Assembly (NCBI GenBank): GCA_001464035.1 | Contig: LNEC01000010.1 | Coordinates: forward strand, 124,001 to 188,000 | Source: Bradyrhizobiaceae bacterium Ga0074131 | Lineage (GTDB): Bacteria; Pseudomonadota; Alphaproteobacteria; Rhizobiales; Xanthobacteraceae | DNA length: 64,000 nucleotides | Reading direction: 5' to 3' | Part shown: positions 51,384-60,131 of the stretch, piece after piece | Layout of the letters: each line of letters begins with the position of its first letter | Position numbering within the stretch: the first letter of the stretch is position 1 | The notes under the pieces: model-generated | Told to the model about the DNA's origin: nothing | Databases searched by the model: none | Seen by the model: only the letters and a program-made list of their open reading frames with translations | Position numbers and translations under genes: made by a program

Positions 51384-52580
51384 CTACGCCACTCGCCGCG
51401 CCGCTCCCACCCGGGTCAGGATCGCGTCGAGGCCTTCGATCATCTCGGAAATCTCCTCGCGTGAAACGTTGAGCGCCGGCATGAAGCGCAGCGCGTCCGG
51501 CTGCGGCGAATTCAGCAGCAAGCCGTCGGCCAGCGCCTGTGCGACAACAGACGCGCCGATCGGATGCTTGAGGTCGAGCGCCAGCAACAGCCCGCGGCCG
51601 CGGACATCACCGAGTCCGTGCCGCGCCGAAATTCGCTGCAGCTCGCTTTCCAGAAACAATCCGGTTTCGACAACCGATTTCAGGAACGTTGGCTTGCGGA
51701 CCTCTGCCAGAACAGCAAGCCCGGCCGCGCACATGAGCGGATTGCCATTGAAGGTACCGCCCTGGTCGCCATGCTCGAAGCAAGAGGCCTTGTCCGTCGC
51801 CAGCAAGGCCGCCAGCGGCACGCCGCCGCCGATGCCCTTGCCGAGCGTCATGATGTCGGGTTCGATCCCGGCATGCTCATGGTGAAACAGCTTTCCGGTG
51901 CGGCCCATGCCGGTCTGGATCTCGTCTGATATCAGCAACAGACCGTGCGCCTCGGTCAGCGCGCGCAACTGCCGCAGGAATTCGTCGGTCGCCGGCCAGA
52001 CGCCGGCTTCGCCCTGGATCGGCTCCAGCATGACGCCGATGGTCTTGTCCGTGATCAACCGCTTCACCGAGTCGAGATCGTTCAGTCTTGCCTTGGGGAA
52101 GCCGGACACCTTCGGTTCGAACAATGGTTCAAAAGCCTTCTTGCCGGATGCCGACATCGTCGCCAGCGTGCGGCCGTGAAAGCCGCCTGCGAAGGTGATG
52201 ATCTCGTAAGCGCCGTTCTTGTGCAGCGAGCTGTATTTGCGCGCGAGCTTGATCGCCCCTTCATTGGCTTCCGCGCCGGAATTGGCGAAGAACACCTGGT
52301 CGAAGCAGCTGTGATCGGTGAGTGCCTTCGCCAGCGCGAGGCTGGGGCCGTTGTAGAACGCCGGGCTCGGCGTCAGCAGCATTTTGGCCTGCGCCGCGAG
52401 CGCATCGGCAATGACCGGCGGCGAGTGACCGAGGCAGTTGACCGCCCAGCCCTGGATGAAGTCGAGGTAGCGCTTGCCGCTGTCGTCCCACAGGAACGAG
52501 CCGTCGCCGCGGACGAAAACCGTCGGCGGTCGGGCGGTGATCTCCATCAGCGCATCGAACGGATGTGTGGCGATGTTCAT
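51384..52580 (-). CDS. Class III aminotransferase, acetylornithine aminotransferase-like
   Basis: A 398-residue PLP enzyme of the ArgD/4-aminobutyrate class. Visible features are [55 protein letters not shown] and [15 protein letters not shown] (PLP-pyridine Asp). The Schiff-base Lys lies in [28 protein letters not shown] follows. The ATG at 52580 has GAGGAG upstream. It lies alone, without arg genes, so it is likely a paralogue of ArgD with its own substrate rather than the arginine-pathway enzyme. Confidence 0.88.
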   Translation of the reverse strand: MNIATHPFDALMEITARPPTVFVRGDGSFLWDDSGKRYLDFIQGWAVNCLGHSPPVIADALAAQAKMLLTPSPAFYNGPSLALAKALTDHSCFDQVFFANSGAEANEGAIKLARKYSSLHKNGAYEIITFAGGFHGRTLATMSASGKKAFEPLFEPKVSGFPKARLNDLDSVKRLITDKTIGVMLEPIQGEAGVWPATDEFLRQLRALTEAHGLLLISDEIQTGMGRTGKLFHHEHAGIEPDIMTLGKGIGGGVPLAALLATDKASCFEHGDQGGTFNGNPLMCAAGLAVLAEVRKPTFLKSVVETGLFLESELQRISARHGLGDVRGRGLLLALDLKHPIGASVVAQALADGLLLNSPQPDALRFMPALNVSREEISEMIEGLDAILTRVGAARRVA

Positions 52581-52626
52581 GTCGAACTCCTCAGCGGGTG
52601 GGGTGAACAGGCGGGCCGAAACGCAG

Positions 52627-52655
52627 GAAGGCCGCACGTTGCGGGTGCGGCCTTC
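52627..52655 (-). terminator. 11-bp hairpin downstream of rimO
   Basis: GAAGGCCGCAC (minus strand from 52655) and GTGCGGCCTTC (to 52627) with a seven-base loop, followed on the minus strand by CTGCGTTT. It most likely ends rimO; it also sits 46 bases before the aminotransferase ATG. 52581-52813 holds no other feature. Confidence 0.55.
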
Positions 52656-52813
52656 TCGAAAACGTTGCTGATCTAGGATTTCAGCGTTGTCGTCGGACAC
52701 GGCGCGACCCATCATCGTCGACAGAGCGACGACGGAAAGTGGCGCGGGTGTGGGTCCGGTTCAGGATCATGGGGCAGGGCCATACAGCCGAATGGCGAGC
52801 GCTGTCAATAGGC

Positions 52814-54139
52814 TCAGAACCCCGCGACGCTGCCGTGCAGGTCGTATTGATCGGATCGTTCAATCTTCGCAGTAACGATTTCGCCGACCCGCAGCGGGCG
52901 GCGGCTCGACAAATAGACCGCGCCGTCGATCTCGGGCGCGTCGGACCTGGAGCGGCCCTTCGAGACGGTCGGGCCGACCTCGTCGATGATGATCTGCTGC
53001 CGTGTGCCGACCTTTTTCTTCAGCCGCCGGGCGGAAATCTTCTGCTGCCGCGCCATCAGCGCGTTCCAGCGCTCCTGCTTGATTTCTGGCGGTACGTGGT
53101 TGCCGAGCGCATTCGAGGTCGCGCCTGCGACCGGCTCGTATTTGAAACATCCGGCGCGATCGATCTCGGCTTCCTCGAGCCAGTCGAGCAGATACGCAAA
53201 GTCGGAGTCGGTCTCGCCGGGAAAGCCGACGATGAAGGTGGAGCGCAGCGTCAGCTCTGGGCATTGCTCGCGCCACTTTTTGATCCGCGCCAGCGTCTTG
53301 TCCTGCGCGGCGGGGCGCTTCATGGCTTTCAGGATTGCCGGACTGGCGTGCTGGAAGGGGATGTCGAGATAGGGCAGCACCTTGCCTTGCGTCATCAGGC
53401 CGATGACTTCGTCGACATGCGGATACGGGTAGACGTATTGCAGCCGGACCCAGGCGCCGAGTTCGCCGAGCTCTTTGGCCAGATCGAAGAATTTGGCGCG
53501 GACCTGGCGATCCTTCCAGGGGCTGTCGGCATATTTGATATCCACGCCGTAGGCCGAGGTGTCCTGCGAGATCACCAGCAATTCCCGGACGCCGGCCGTG
53601 ACCAGTTTTTCGGCCTCGCGCAGCACCTCGCCCGCCGGCCGCGACACCAGATCGCCGCGCAATTTCGGAATGATGCAGAAGCTGCAGCGGTTGTTGCAAC
53701 CTTCGGAAATCTTCAGGTACGCGTAATGCCGCGGCGTCAGCTTGATGCCCTGCGGCGGCACCAGATCGAGGTGCGGATTATGCATCGGCGGCAGCGCGCG
53801 GTGCACGGCATCGAGCACGCTTTCATATTGCTGCGGGCCTGTTATCGACAGCACGCCGGGGTAGGCGGCCTCGATCTGCTCGGGTTCCGCGCCCATGCAG
53901 CCGGTGACGATCACCTTGCCGTTCTCGGCCATCGCCTGGCCGATGGCGCCAAGCGATTCCTGCTTGGCGCTGTCGAGAAAACCGCAGGTATTGACGATGA
54001 CCAGATCGGCGCCATCATGCTTGCGGGCCAGCTCATAGCCCTCGGCGCGCAGCCGGGTGATGATCCGCTCGGAATCCACCAGCGCCTTGGGACATCCCAG
54101 GGAAACAAAGCTGACTTTGGGCGCGGCGGCCTGGTGCAT
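52814..54139 (-). CDS. rimO: Ribosomal protein uS12 methylthiotransferase
   Basis: RimO is a radical-SAM enzyme that methylthiolates Asp of ribosomal protein uS12. The 441 residues begin with the UPF0004 domain holding three Cys ([30 protein letters not shown]). The radical-SAM cluster [16 protein letters not shown] and the C-terminal TRAM domain ([12 protein letters not shown] to [10 protein letters not shown]) follow. The ATG at 54139 ([16 protein letters not shown]) is preferred over one at 54178. It is divergent from nasT. Confidence 0.96.
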   Translation of the reverse strand: MHQAAAPKVSFVSLGCPKALVDSERIITRLRAEGYELARKHDGADLVIVNTCGFLDSAKQESLGAIGQAMAENGKVIVTGCMGAEPEQIEAAYPGVLSITGPQQYESVLDAVHRALPPMHNPHLDLVPPQGIKLTPRHYAYLKISEGCNNRCSFCIIPKLRGDLVSRPAGEVLREAEKLVTAGVRELLVISQDTSAYGVDIKYADSPWKDRQVRAKFFDLAKELGELGAWVRLQYVYPYPHVDEVIGLMTQGKVLPYLDIPFQHASPAILKAMKRPAAQDKTLARIKKWREQCPELTLRSTFIVGFPGETDSDFAYLLDWLEEAEIDRAGCFKYEPVAGATSNALGNHVPPEIKQERWNALMARQQKISARRLKKKVGTRQQIIIDEVGPTVSKGRSRSDAPEIDGAVYLSSRRPLRVGEIVTAKIERSDQYDLHGSVAGF

Positions 54140-54251
54140 GTCTGGGGTGCCTGATTGATTGGCAGGAGCTAGTCCCAATTGCCCATAATTACAAGGCTTT
54201 GAGCCGGCTTCCGGCGTGCTAAGAGATGCTTTGCCGAATGCGGGTTAATCG

Positions 54252-54842
54252 ATGGGCTCCGAGACCTCCCCCAGGATCGTCATCGTTGACGAAAGCCCGA
54301 TCCGCGCCGCCATCCTCGAGGAGGGGCTGCGCGAGGCGGGCTTTACCGGCGTCACGCATATCAGCGAGATGCACAATCTGCTGGCCAGGATCTACGCGCT
54401 GGATCCCGACGTCATCCTGATCGACCTGGAAAATCCCAGCCGCGACGTTCTGGAACAGATGTTCCAGGTCAGCCGCGCGGTGCGCCGGCCGATCGCGATG
54501 TTCGTCGACCAGAGCGACTCAGCCTCGATCCAGGCCTCAGTCGACGCCGGCGTCTCCGCCTATATCGTCGACGGCCTGAAGAAGGAGCGCATCAAGCCGA
54601 TCCTCGACCTCTGCATCTCGCGCTTCAACGCCTTCTCCAAGCTGCAGGACGAACTTGACCGCGCCAGATCCGCGCTCGAGGACCGCAAGGTGATCGACCG
54701 CGCCAAGGGCATCCTGATGAAGCTGAAAGGCCTCACCGAAGACGAGGCCTACGTGCTGCTGCGCTCCACCGCGATGCGCGAAAAAAAGAAAATCGGCGAG
54801 ATCGCACAATCGATCCTGACCGCTTCGGAGTTGCTGAAATGA
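54252..54842 (+). CDS. nasT: ANTAR-domain antiterminator NasT
   Basis: A 196-residue regulator. A receiver-like N-terminus (RIVIVDESPIRAAILEEGLRE, VILIDLENPSRDVLEQM) is followed by a coiled-coil and the C-terminal ANTAR RNA-binding domain (EDRKVIDRAKGILMKLKGLT, EDEAYVLLRSTAMREKK). NasT binds two-hexaloop hairpins in leader RNA and prevents termination. It is held inactive by NasS without nitrate. Its stop overlaps the nasS start (ATGA). Candidate hairpin targets lie in the nirA leader (56181-56241). Confidence 0.94.
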   Translation: MGSETSPRIVIVDESPIRAAILEEGLREAGFTGVTHISEMHNLLARIYALDPDVILIDLENPSRDVLEQMFQVSRAVRRPIAMFVDQSDSASIQASVDAGVSAYIVDGLKKERIKPILDLCISRFNAFSKLQDELDRARSALEDRKVIDRAKGILMKLKGLTEDEAYVLLRSTAMREKKKIGEIAQSILTASELLK

Positions 54843-56005
54843 CCACACCGCTGCGCATAGGCTTCATTCCGCTGGTCGACGCCGCGGCCCTGATCGTCGC
54901 CGTCGACAAGGGGTTTTGCGTGGCCGAAGGGCTCGACGTTGCGCTGGTCCGGGAGGTGTCGTGGTCGAACATCCGCGACAAGCTCAACATCGGCCTGTTC
55001 GACTCTGCGCATCTGCTGGCGCCGGTGGCGATCGCATCCAGCCTCGGGCTCGGGCACGTCAAGGTTCCGATCGTCGCCCCGTTCAATCTCGGCCTCAACG
55101 GCAATGCCATCACGGTATCGCCGGCGCTGCATGCGGCCATCATGAGCGAAATGGAAGGCGATCCGTTCGATCCGATGGCGACCGCGCTGGCGCTGGCCCG
55201 CGTGGTCGCGGCGCGGCGCAGGAGCGGCGCCGAACCGCTGACCTTCGGCATGACCTTTCCGTTCTCGACCCACAATTACCAGCTGCGGTTCTGGATGGCC
55301 GCCGGCGGCGTCGATCCCGATGAGGACGTTCGCCTGGTGGTGTTGCCGCCGCCGTACATGGTGGACAGTCTGGCCAACGGTCATGTTGATGCCTTCTGCG
55401 TCGGCGCGCCCTGGAACTCGGTCGCGGTCGATCTCGGGGTCGGCCATATCCTGCATTTCGTCGCCGACATTCTGGTTCGCGCGGTCGAAAAGGTGCTGGC
55501 GATCAGGCAGGATTGGTCGGAGAAAAACCCGGACGTGCTGACCGCCTTGATTCGGGCGCACGATCGCGCCGCCGAATTCATCGAGCAGCCGCATAACCGC
55601 GTCGAGGTGGCGCGCATCCTGAGTTCACCTGAGCGCATCGGTGTCGATGCCGAGGTGATCCAGCGAACGCTCGACGGCCGCCTCAAGATTTCTCCCGATG
55701 GAACGATGCGCGAGAGCAGCCGCTATCTGCTGGTGGGGCGGCAGGGCGCGGCGCGGCCCGATCCCGCGCAGGCCGCCTGGCTCTACGCGCAGATGGTGCG
55801 GTGGGGGCAGACCTCGTTCAGCCCGCAAGCTCTGAAAGTGGCCATGGCGGTGTTCCGGCCCGACCTGTACGACGCTGCACTGGGGCGTGAAGCGAAGCCA
55901 ATTGAGGCCTCCGACGCGATCGGCGCGTTCGCCGGACCGGCGTTCGATGCCAACGACATTGCCGGCCATCTCGCGGCATTCGAGATCGGCCGCCCAAAAC
56001 CCTGA
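54839..56005 (+). CDS. nasS: Nitrate/nitrite sensor NasS
   Basis: A 388-residue cytoplasmic member of the NrtA/CmpA solute-binding family. No signal peptide is present: it starts MTTPLRIGFIPLVDAAALIV and lacks the lipobox, which marks a sensor rather than a transporter component. Conserved segments are WSNIRDKLNIGLFDSAHLLAP, FNLGLNGNAITVS, FSTHNYQLRFWMAAGG and AFCVGAPWNSVAV. It overlaps nasT by four bases. In Bradyrhizobium, NasS binds nitrate or nitrite and releases NasT (known from the family). Confidence 0.93.
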   Translation: MTTPLRIGFIPLVDAAALIVAVDKGFCVAEGLDVALVREVSWSNIRDKLNIGLFDSAHLLAPVAIASSLGLGHVKVPIVAPFNLGLNGNAITVSPALHAAIMSEMEGDPFDPMATALALARVVAARRRSGAEPLTFGMTFPFSTHNYQLRFWMAAGGVDPDEDVRLVVLPPPYMVDSLANGHVDAFCVGAPWNSVAVDLGVGHILHFVADILVRAVEKVLAIRQDWSEKNPDVLTALIRAHDRAAEFIEQPHNRVEVARILSSPERIGVDAEVIQRTLDGRLKISPDGTMRESSRYLLVGRQGAARPDPAQAAWLYAQMVRWGQTSFSPQALKVAMAVFRPDLYDAALGREAKPIEASDAIGAFAGPAFDANDIAGHLAAFEIGRPKP

Positions 56006-56152
56006 AACGCTCCATGAAGCGACCTTGGGCACCCCGTCCCGACCGTCTACTTATTAGGCTATCTGCTTGAAATCAGCGGTGGCGCCGGCCAACAGGTTTC
56101 CATTGGAAAACGTAACTCATTGAATGTCTTAATTATTTCTTCGAATTTCGGG

Positions 56153-56168
56153 TGGCACACAACTTGAA
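56153..56168 (+). promoter_or_regulatory. Sigma-54-like promoter for nirA
   Basis: TGGCAC (56153-56158), five bases, TTGAA (56164-56168). The consensus is TGGCAC-N5-TTGCA/T; the -12 GC reads GA here, a significant deviation. The expected start, about 12 bases on, falls near 56179, directly before the first leader hairpin. NtrC/RpoN control fits nitrate assimilation. Confidence 0.45.
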
Positions 56169-56180
56169 TGTTGCAGTGCA

Positions 56181-56241
56181 GCCAGCCGCCACAGATGCCT
56201 GCTGGCCTACGTCCAAGTGGATCTCCGCAGCAACGAAGCTG
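56181..56241 (+). promoter_or_regulatory. Candidate ANTAR (NasT) two-hairpin RNA target
   Basis: Hairpin P1: GCCAGC (56181-56186) pairs with GCTGGC (56201-56206), with imperfect pairing inside, closing the hexaloop ACAGAT (56191-56196). Hairpin P2: CAGC (56228-56231) pairs with GCTG (56238-56241) around the hexaloop AACGAA (56232-56237), supported by CCG/CGG outside. Both loops have A at position 1 and G at position 4, the known ANTAR recognition pattern. The 21-base linker is on the long side. Confidence 0.5.
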
Positions 56242-56326
56242 GTCGGCCGGTTCGGGTGATGTGAACGCGGTCGCATTGCGTTTCCGTTGAGGCCACCGGT
56301 CGTGGCGCAGGAGCTTCGTCGCATCC

Positions 56327-58114
56327 ATGAAATTCGAAACGCTCTCAGTCGACTTTACCGACGAGCAGAAACGCTACCTCGAAGGTTTCACCACCGGGCT
56401 GCAGATCAGCCGGGTCGGGCGCGGTCTCGGTGGCGCGGCCTCCGGCAAGAGCAGCCCTGAGCCTGTGGGACCTGACGCGGTGCATTTCAAGGCGCAGGAC
56501 AGGGTCGTCGCGGCGGGCAAGAAGCTCGCCGACCAGGAAAAGTTCAAACGGGAAGAGCATCCGTTCGACGCCTATCCGCGGCTGAAACAACAGGCGCTCG
56601 AAAACGTCCCGCCGTCCGCGGCGGACAATTTCCGCTGGCGCTATTACGGACTGTTCCATGTCGCGCCGGCGGAAGATTCCTACATGTGCCGGCTGCGAAT
56701 CCCGAACGGGATCATGAAGCACTGGCAGTTCGCGGGGTTGGCCGATCTGATCGAACCGCTATGCGGCCCGTTCGCCAACGTCACCACCCGCGCCAATCTG
56801 CAGGTGCGCGAGATCCCGCCGAAGCACGCCGTGATGCTGATCGAGGGCATCCAGGACCTCGGCCTGTGCTCGCGCGGCTCGGGCGCCGACAATATCCGCA
56901 ACGTCACAGGCACGCCGACCGCCGGCATCGATCCGCAAGAGTTGCTCGATACCCGCCAATACGCCCGGGAATGGCACTACCACATCCTCAACGACCGCTC
57001 GCTGACGGGGCTGCCGCGCAAATTCAATGTCGCCTTCGATGGCGCCGGCAAGATCGCTGTGCTCGAGGACACCAACGACATTGCGTTCGCGGCCGTCCAG
57101 GTGAAGGACGGTTTTGAGGTCGAGCCTGGCGTCTGGTTCAAGCTCGGCATCGGCGGCATTACCGGCCATAGGGATTTCGCTGCTGATCCCGGTATCGTCG
57201 TCAGGCCTGATAATGCGACCAAGGTCGCCGACGCCATTGTCCGTGTCTTCATCGATCTCGGCGACCGCACCAACCGGCTGAAGGCCCGCCTGAAATACGT
57301 CATCGACGGCATGGGCATGGAAAAATTCCTCGTCCTGGTCGAGGAAAAGCTCGGCCACGCCTTCACCCGGGTGCCTCCGGACGCCGTCGCGGCCCGTCCG
57401 GCGTTCGACCGCGCCGCGCATATTGGCGTGCGCCAACAGAAGCAGGACGGCCTGAACTGGATCGGGGTCGCGCTGCCGCTGGGCAAGGTGACGTGCGCAC
57501 AGATGCGCGGCCTCGCCAGCATCGCGCAAGACCTCGGCGACGGCGATATCCGCCTCACGGTCTGGCAGAACCTTCTGATATCAGGCGTCGCCGACGACAA
57601 GGTGGCACTGGCCACGGCCGCGATCGAAGCGATCGGGCTTGCGATCAGGACCTCGGAAATCCGGGCCGGGCTGATCGCGTGCACCGGTCGCGCCGGCTGC
57701 AAGTTCGGCAATGCCGATACCAAGCGCACCGCCGCCCGGATCGCGGACTGGTGCGACGCAAGGGTGTCGATCGAGACGCCGATCAACATCCATCTCACCG
57801 GCTGCCATCATTCCTGCGCGCAGCACTACATCAGCGACATCGGCATGATCGGCGCGCGCATCGCGGTCGGCGATGGCGACGACACCGTCGACGGCTTTCA
57901 CGTCTTCACCGGGGGCGGGTTCGGTCCCGACGCCGAGCTCGGGCAGGAGGTGTTTCACGACCTCACGGCGGAGGATGCACCCGTCCACGTCGAGCGGTTG
58001 CTGAAAGCCTACGTCTCCCATCGTACCTCACCTGACGAGACGTTCCTCGCATTCGCGCGCCGCCATGACGGCGAAACGCTGCGCAAACTGGCCGATGCCG
58101 AGGCTTCCACATGA
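56327..58114 (+). CDS. nirA: Assimilatory nitrite reductase (siroheme, 4Fe-4S)
   Basis: A 595-residue NirA/SiR-family enzyme that reduces nitrite to ammonium with six electrons. It has a duplicated ferredoxin-like fold. The siroheme/4Fe-4S ligands are CTGRAGCKFG (Cx5C) and TGCHHSCAQH (Cx3C). The Arg-rich siroheme contacts are TTRANLQVREIPP and RLTVWQNLLI. Preference for nitrite over sulfite is inferred from the nasTS context. The stop overlaps the following reductase start (ATGA), so the two are translated as a pair. Confidence 0.93.
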   Translation: MKFETLSVDFTDEQKRYLEGFTTGLQISRVGRGLGGAASGKSSPEPVGPDAVHFKAQDRVVAAGKKLADQEKFKREEHPFDAYPRLKQQALENVPPSAADNFRWRYYGLFHVAPAEDSYMCRLRIPNGIMKHWQFAGLADLIEPLCGPFANVTTRANLQVREIPPKHAVMLIEGIQDLGLCSRGSGADNIRNVTGTPTAGIDPQELLDTRQYAREWHYHILNDRSLTGLPRKFNVAFDGAGKIAVLEDTNDIAFAAVQVKDGFEVEPGVWFKLGIGGITGHRDFAADPGIVVRPDNATKVADAIVRVFIDLGDRTNRLKARLKYVIDGMGMEKFLVLVEEKLGHAFTRVPPDAVAARPAFDRAAHIGVRQQKQDGLNWIGVALPLGKVTCAQMRGLASIAQDLGDGDIRLTVWQNLLISGVADDKVALATAAIEAIGLAIRTSEIRAGLIACTGRAGCKFGNADTKRTAARIADWCDARVSIETPINIHLTGCHHSCAQHYISDIGMIGARIAVGDGDDTVDGFHVFTGGGFGPDAELGQEVFHDLTAEDAPVHVERLLKAYVSHRTSPDETFLAFARRHDGETLRKLADAEAST

Positions 58115-59703
58115 ACCAGATGACACCGCCTCCCAAGATCGAAATCATTCCCGCGAGCGCGCCATTTTCCGATGCGCAGCGCTCCTGGCTGAACGGCTTC
58201 TTTGCCGGGCTGCTGACGGATCGCGGTCCGACGCCGCTGTCGGCGGAGCAGGGCGCTGCCGTATTGCAGGGTGGCGACGACGGCGAGGCGCCCTGGCACG
58301 ACCAGACCATGCCGATTGCCGATCGCATGAAGCTCGCCGAAGGCCGGCCGTTGCGCCGGCGCATGATGGCGGCGATGGCGCAGCAGGATTGCGGCCAGTG
58401 CGGCTACAATTGCCACGACTATTCGGACGCGATCGCGAACAAGACGGAGGCGCGTCTCAACCTGTGCGTTCCCGGCGGCAAGGAGACTGCCCGGATGCTG
58501 AAGGCGCTGAACGAGGAACTGGAAAAGGCGCCGGCCCCGGTCGTCCCGGCGGCGGCGTCCGTTACGGCAGGCCTCGCGATCGCGACGGAGCCCGGACGCT
58601 CACGCGACTATCCGGTCGCAGCCACCTTCGTGTCGCGCCGCCTGCTCAACAAGGCCGGATCGGAAAAGGAAACCTGGCATGTCGATTTCGATCTCTCCGG
58701 CGCCGGCCTCGACTATGTCGTCGGCGACTCCTTCGGCATCTTCGCCCGCAACGATCTCGGCGATGTCGACCAGATCATTGCCCTGCTCGGCGCGTCGCAC
58801 ACCACCAAGGTGAGAGGCAAGACGCTGCGCGAGGTATTGACATCAGAGGCCTCGCTGGCGCCGGCCCCGGACAGCCTGTTCGAACTGTTCTCCTACCTCA
58901 CCGGCGGCGCGCAGCGCGAGAGGGCGCGCGCCCTGGCGCAAGGCGAGGACCCCGATGGCGACGCCGCGACGCTCGATGTGATGGCGGCGCTGCAGAAATT
59001 CTCCGGGGTGCGTCCGCATCCCGAAGCCTTCGTCGAGGCGCTGGAGCCGCTGCAGCCGCGGCTCTATTCGATTTCCTCGTCGCACAATGCGACGCCGGGC
59101 AAACTGTCGCTGACGGTGGACTGCGTGCGCTACGTGGTCGGCAAGCGCAAGCGCCTCGGCCTCGCCTCGACATTCCTCGCCGAGCGTATCAATCCTGGCG
59201 ACGAAGTCAGGGTCTATGTGCAGAAGGCCCATGGCTTCGCGCTGCCGCAGGATCCGAAGGTGCCGATCATCATGGTCGGGCCGGGGACCGGTGTCGCACC
59301 GTTCCGCGCCTTCCTGCTCGACCGCAAGGCAACCGGCGCGCCCGGCAGGAACTGGCTGTTCTTCGGCCATCAGCGCAGCGACTGCGATTTCTTCTACGCC
59401 GATGAATTGAACGCCTTGAAAACGTCAGGGGTGCTGACGCGGCTGTCGCTGGCCTGGTCGCGCGACGGCGACAAAAAATTCTACGTGCAGGACCGCATGC
59501 GCGAACTTGGCCGCGAAATATGGACATGGCTTGCCGAGGGCGCCAGTCTCTACATCTGCGGCGACGCCAAGCGGATGGCGAAGGACGTCGAGCGCGCACT
59601 GGTCGATATCGTTGCCCAGTTCGGCGCGCGTTCGACCGACGAAGCGGTGCTGTTCGTGGCGGACCTCAAGAAAAAGGGCCGGTTCCAGCAGGACGTCTAC
59701 TGA
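58111..59703 (+). CDS. NADPH-dependent flavin reductase with N-terminal Fe-S domain (NirA electron donor)
   Basis: A 530-residue CysJ-like protein whose flavodoxin domain is replaced. Residues 94-119 hold Cys94, Cys97, Cys101 and Cys119 (QDCGQCGYNCHDYSD ... LNLCVPGG), a 4Fe-4S motif like that of RnfB-type FeS domains. A ferredoxin-NADP reductase module follows: PRLYSISSSHN binds FAD, VGPGTGVAPFRAFL and YICGDAKRMAKDV bind NADPH, and it ends GRFQQDVY. It overlaps nirA by four bases. It probably passes electrons from NADPH through FAD and the cluster to NirA (inference). Databases may label it sulfite reductase subunit alpha. Confidence 0.88.
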   Translation: MNQMTPPPKIEIIPASAPFSDAQRSWLNGFFAGLLTDRGPTPLSAEQGAAVLQGGDDGEAPWHDQTMPIADRMKLAEGRPLRRRMMAAMAQQDCGQCGYNCHDYSDAIANKTEARLNLCVPGGKETARMLKALNEELEKAPAPVVPAAASVTAGLAIATEPGRSRDYPVAATFVSRRLLNKAGSEKETWHVDFDLSGAGLDYVVGDSFGIFARNDLGDVDQIIALLGASHTTKVRGKTLREVLTSEASLAPAPDSLFELFSYLTGGAQRERARALAQGEDPDGDAATLDVMAALQKFSGVRPHPEAFVEALEPLQPRLYSISSSHNATPGKLSLTVDCVRYVVGKRKRLGLASTFLAERINPGDEVRVYVQKAHGFALPQDPKVPIIMVGPGTGVAPFRAFLLDRKATGAPGRNWLFFGHQRSDCDFFYADELNALKTSGVLTRLSLAWSRDGDKKFYVQDRMRELGREIWTWLAEGASLYICGDAKRMAKDVERALVDIVAQFGARSTDEAVLFVADLKKKGRFQQDVY

Positions 59704-59882
59704 CGGAACCGGTTCATCCGCTTCTAACCGCAACGAATAATATTCTCGCCGGAATTCCCGGTAGAGAATTTTTGGCTGCAGCCGGACTCTCATCGGACGC
59801 CGCCATCTTTATTTCGTCCGAGATCTTGCATCCCCCGGTGAACCGCCCTTCATTATGGCCGATGCTGCGTTGGAGATCGACC

Positions 59883-60035
59883 ATGCGTGAACTATCGGCG
59901 GAAGCCCGCCTGCACCTTTACGCGCGCCAGCTTTCGAGACAGACCGGAAGCGGATTCCATACCGTTGCGCTCTATGGCTCGCTGGCGCTGATCGCGGCGA
60001 TCGTATTCGGCTCGCTGTCGGTTCACCCGTTCTGA
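59883..60035 (+). CDS. Small single-span membrane protein (50 aa)
   Basis: The ATG at 59883 has GGAG seven bases upstream. A basic amphipathic N-terminus (MRELSAEARLHLYARQLSRQ) is followed by one membrane helix (TVALYGSLALIAAIVFGSLSV) and ends HPF. It follows the nitrite reductase pair by 179 bases that contain no gene. The function is unknown. Confidence 0.6.
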   Translation: MRELSAEARLHLYARQLSRQTGSGFHTVALYGSLALIAAIVFGSLSVHPF

Positions 60036-60039
60036 GGTC

Positions 60040-60128
60040 ATAGGGTGGGCAAAGCGAAGCGTGCCCATCATTTGGCGTGATGGACAGGGATGGTGGGCAC
60101 CGCGCAAGCGCGCCTTTCCCCACTCTAC
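60040..60128. repeat. Palindromic repeat (GGGTGGGCAAAGCG type)
   Basis: The left arm GGGTGGGCAAAGCGAAGCGT and the right arm, GGTGGGCACCGCGCAAGCGC then CTTTCCCCACTCT, are inverted relatives. This GTGGGCAAAGCG element is widespread in Bradyrhizobium intergenic DNA (from memory). It fills the convergent gap before pxpA. Confidence 0.7.
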
Positions 60129-60131
60129 GAT

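Larger units (their letters stand above)
56006..56326 (+). other. Intergenic region and nirA leader (321 bp)
   Basis: No gene is seen. The first 145 bases are AT-richer (TTAATTATTTCTTCG) and contain a TGGCGCCGGCCA palindrome. A sigma-54-like site lies at 56153-56168 and two hairpins at 56181-56241. AACGC/GCGTT at 56264-56268 and 56278-56282 followed by T is a weak terminator candidate. An AGGAG lies 13 bases before the nirA ATG. Confidence 0.6.

Noticed and set aside
52581..52715. Arg-rich in-frame extension ([10 protein letters not shown]) upstream of the aminotransferase, resembling an arginine leader peptide next to a hairpin
   Set aside because: The Arg codons come from the GC-rich hairpin itself, the frame runs without a stop into the aminotransferase, and no alternative pairing with a terminator is seen. 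The hairpin is better explained as the rimO terminator.
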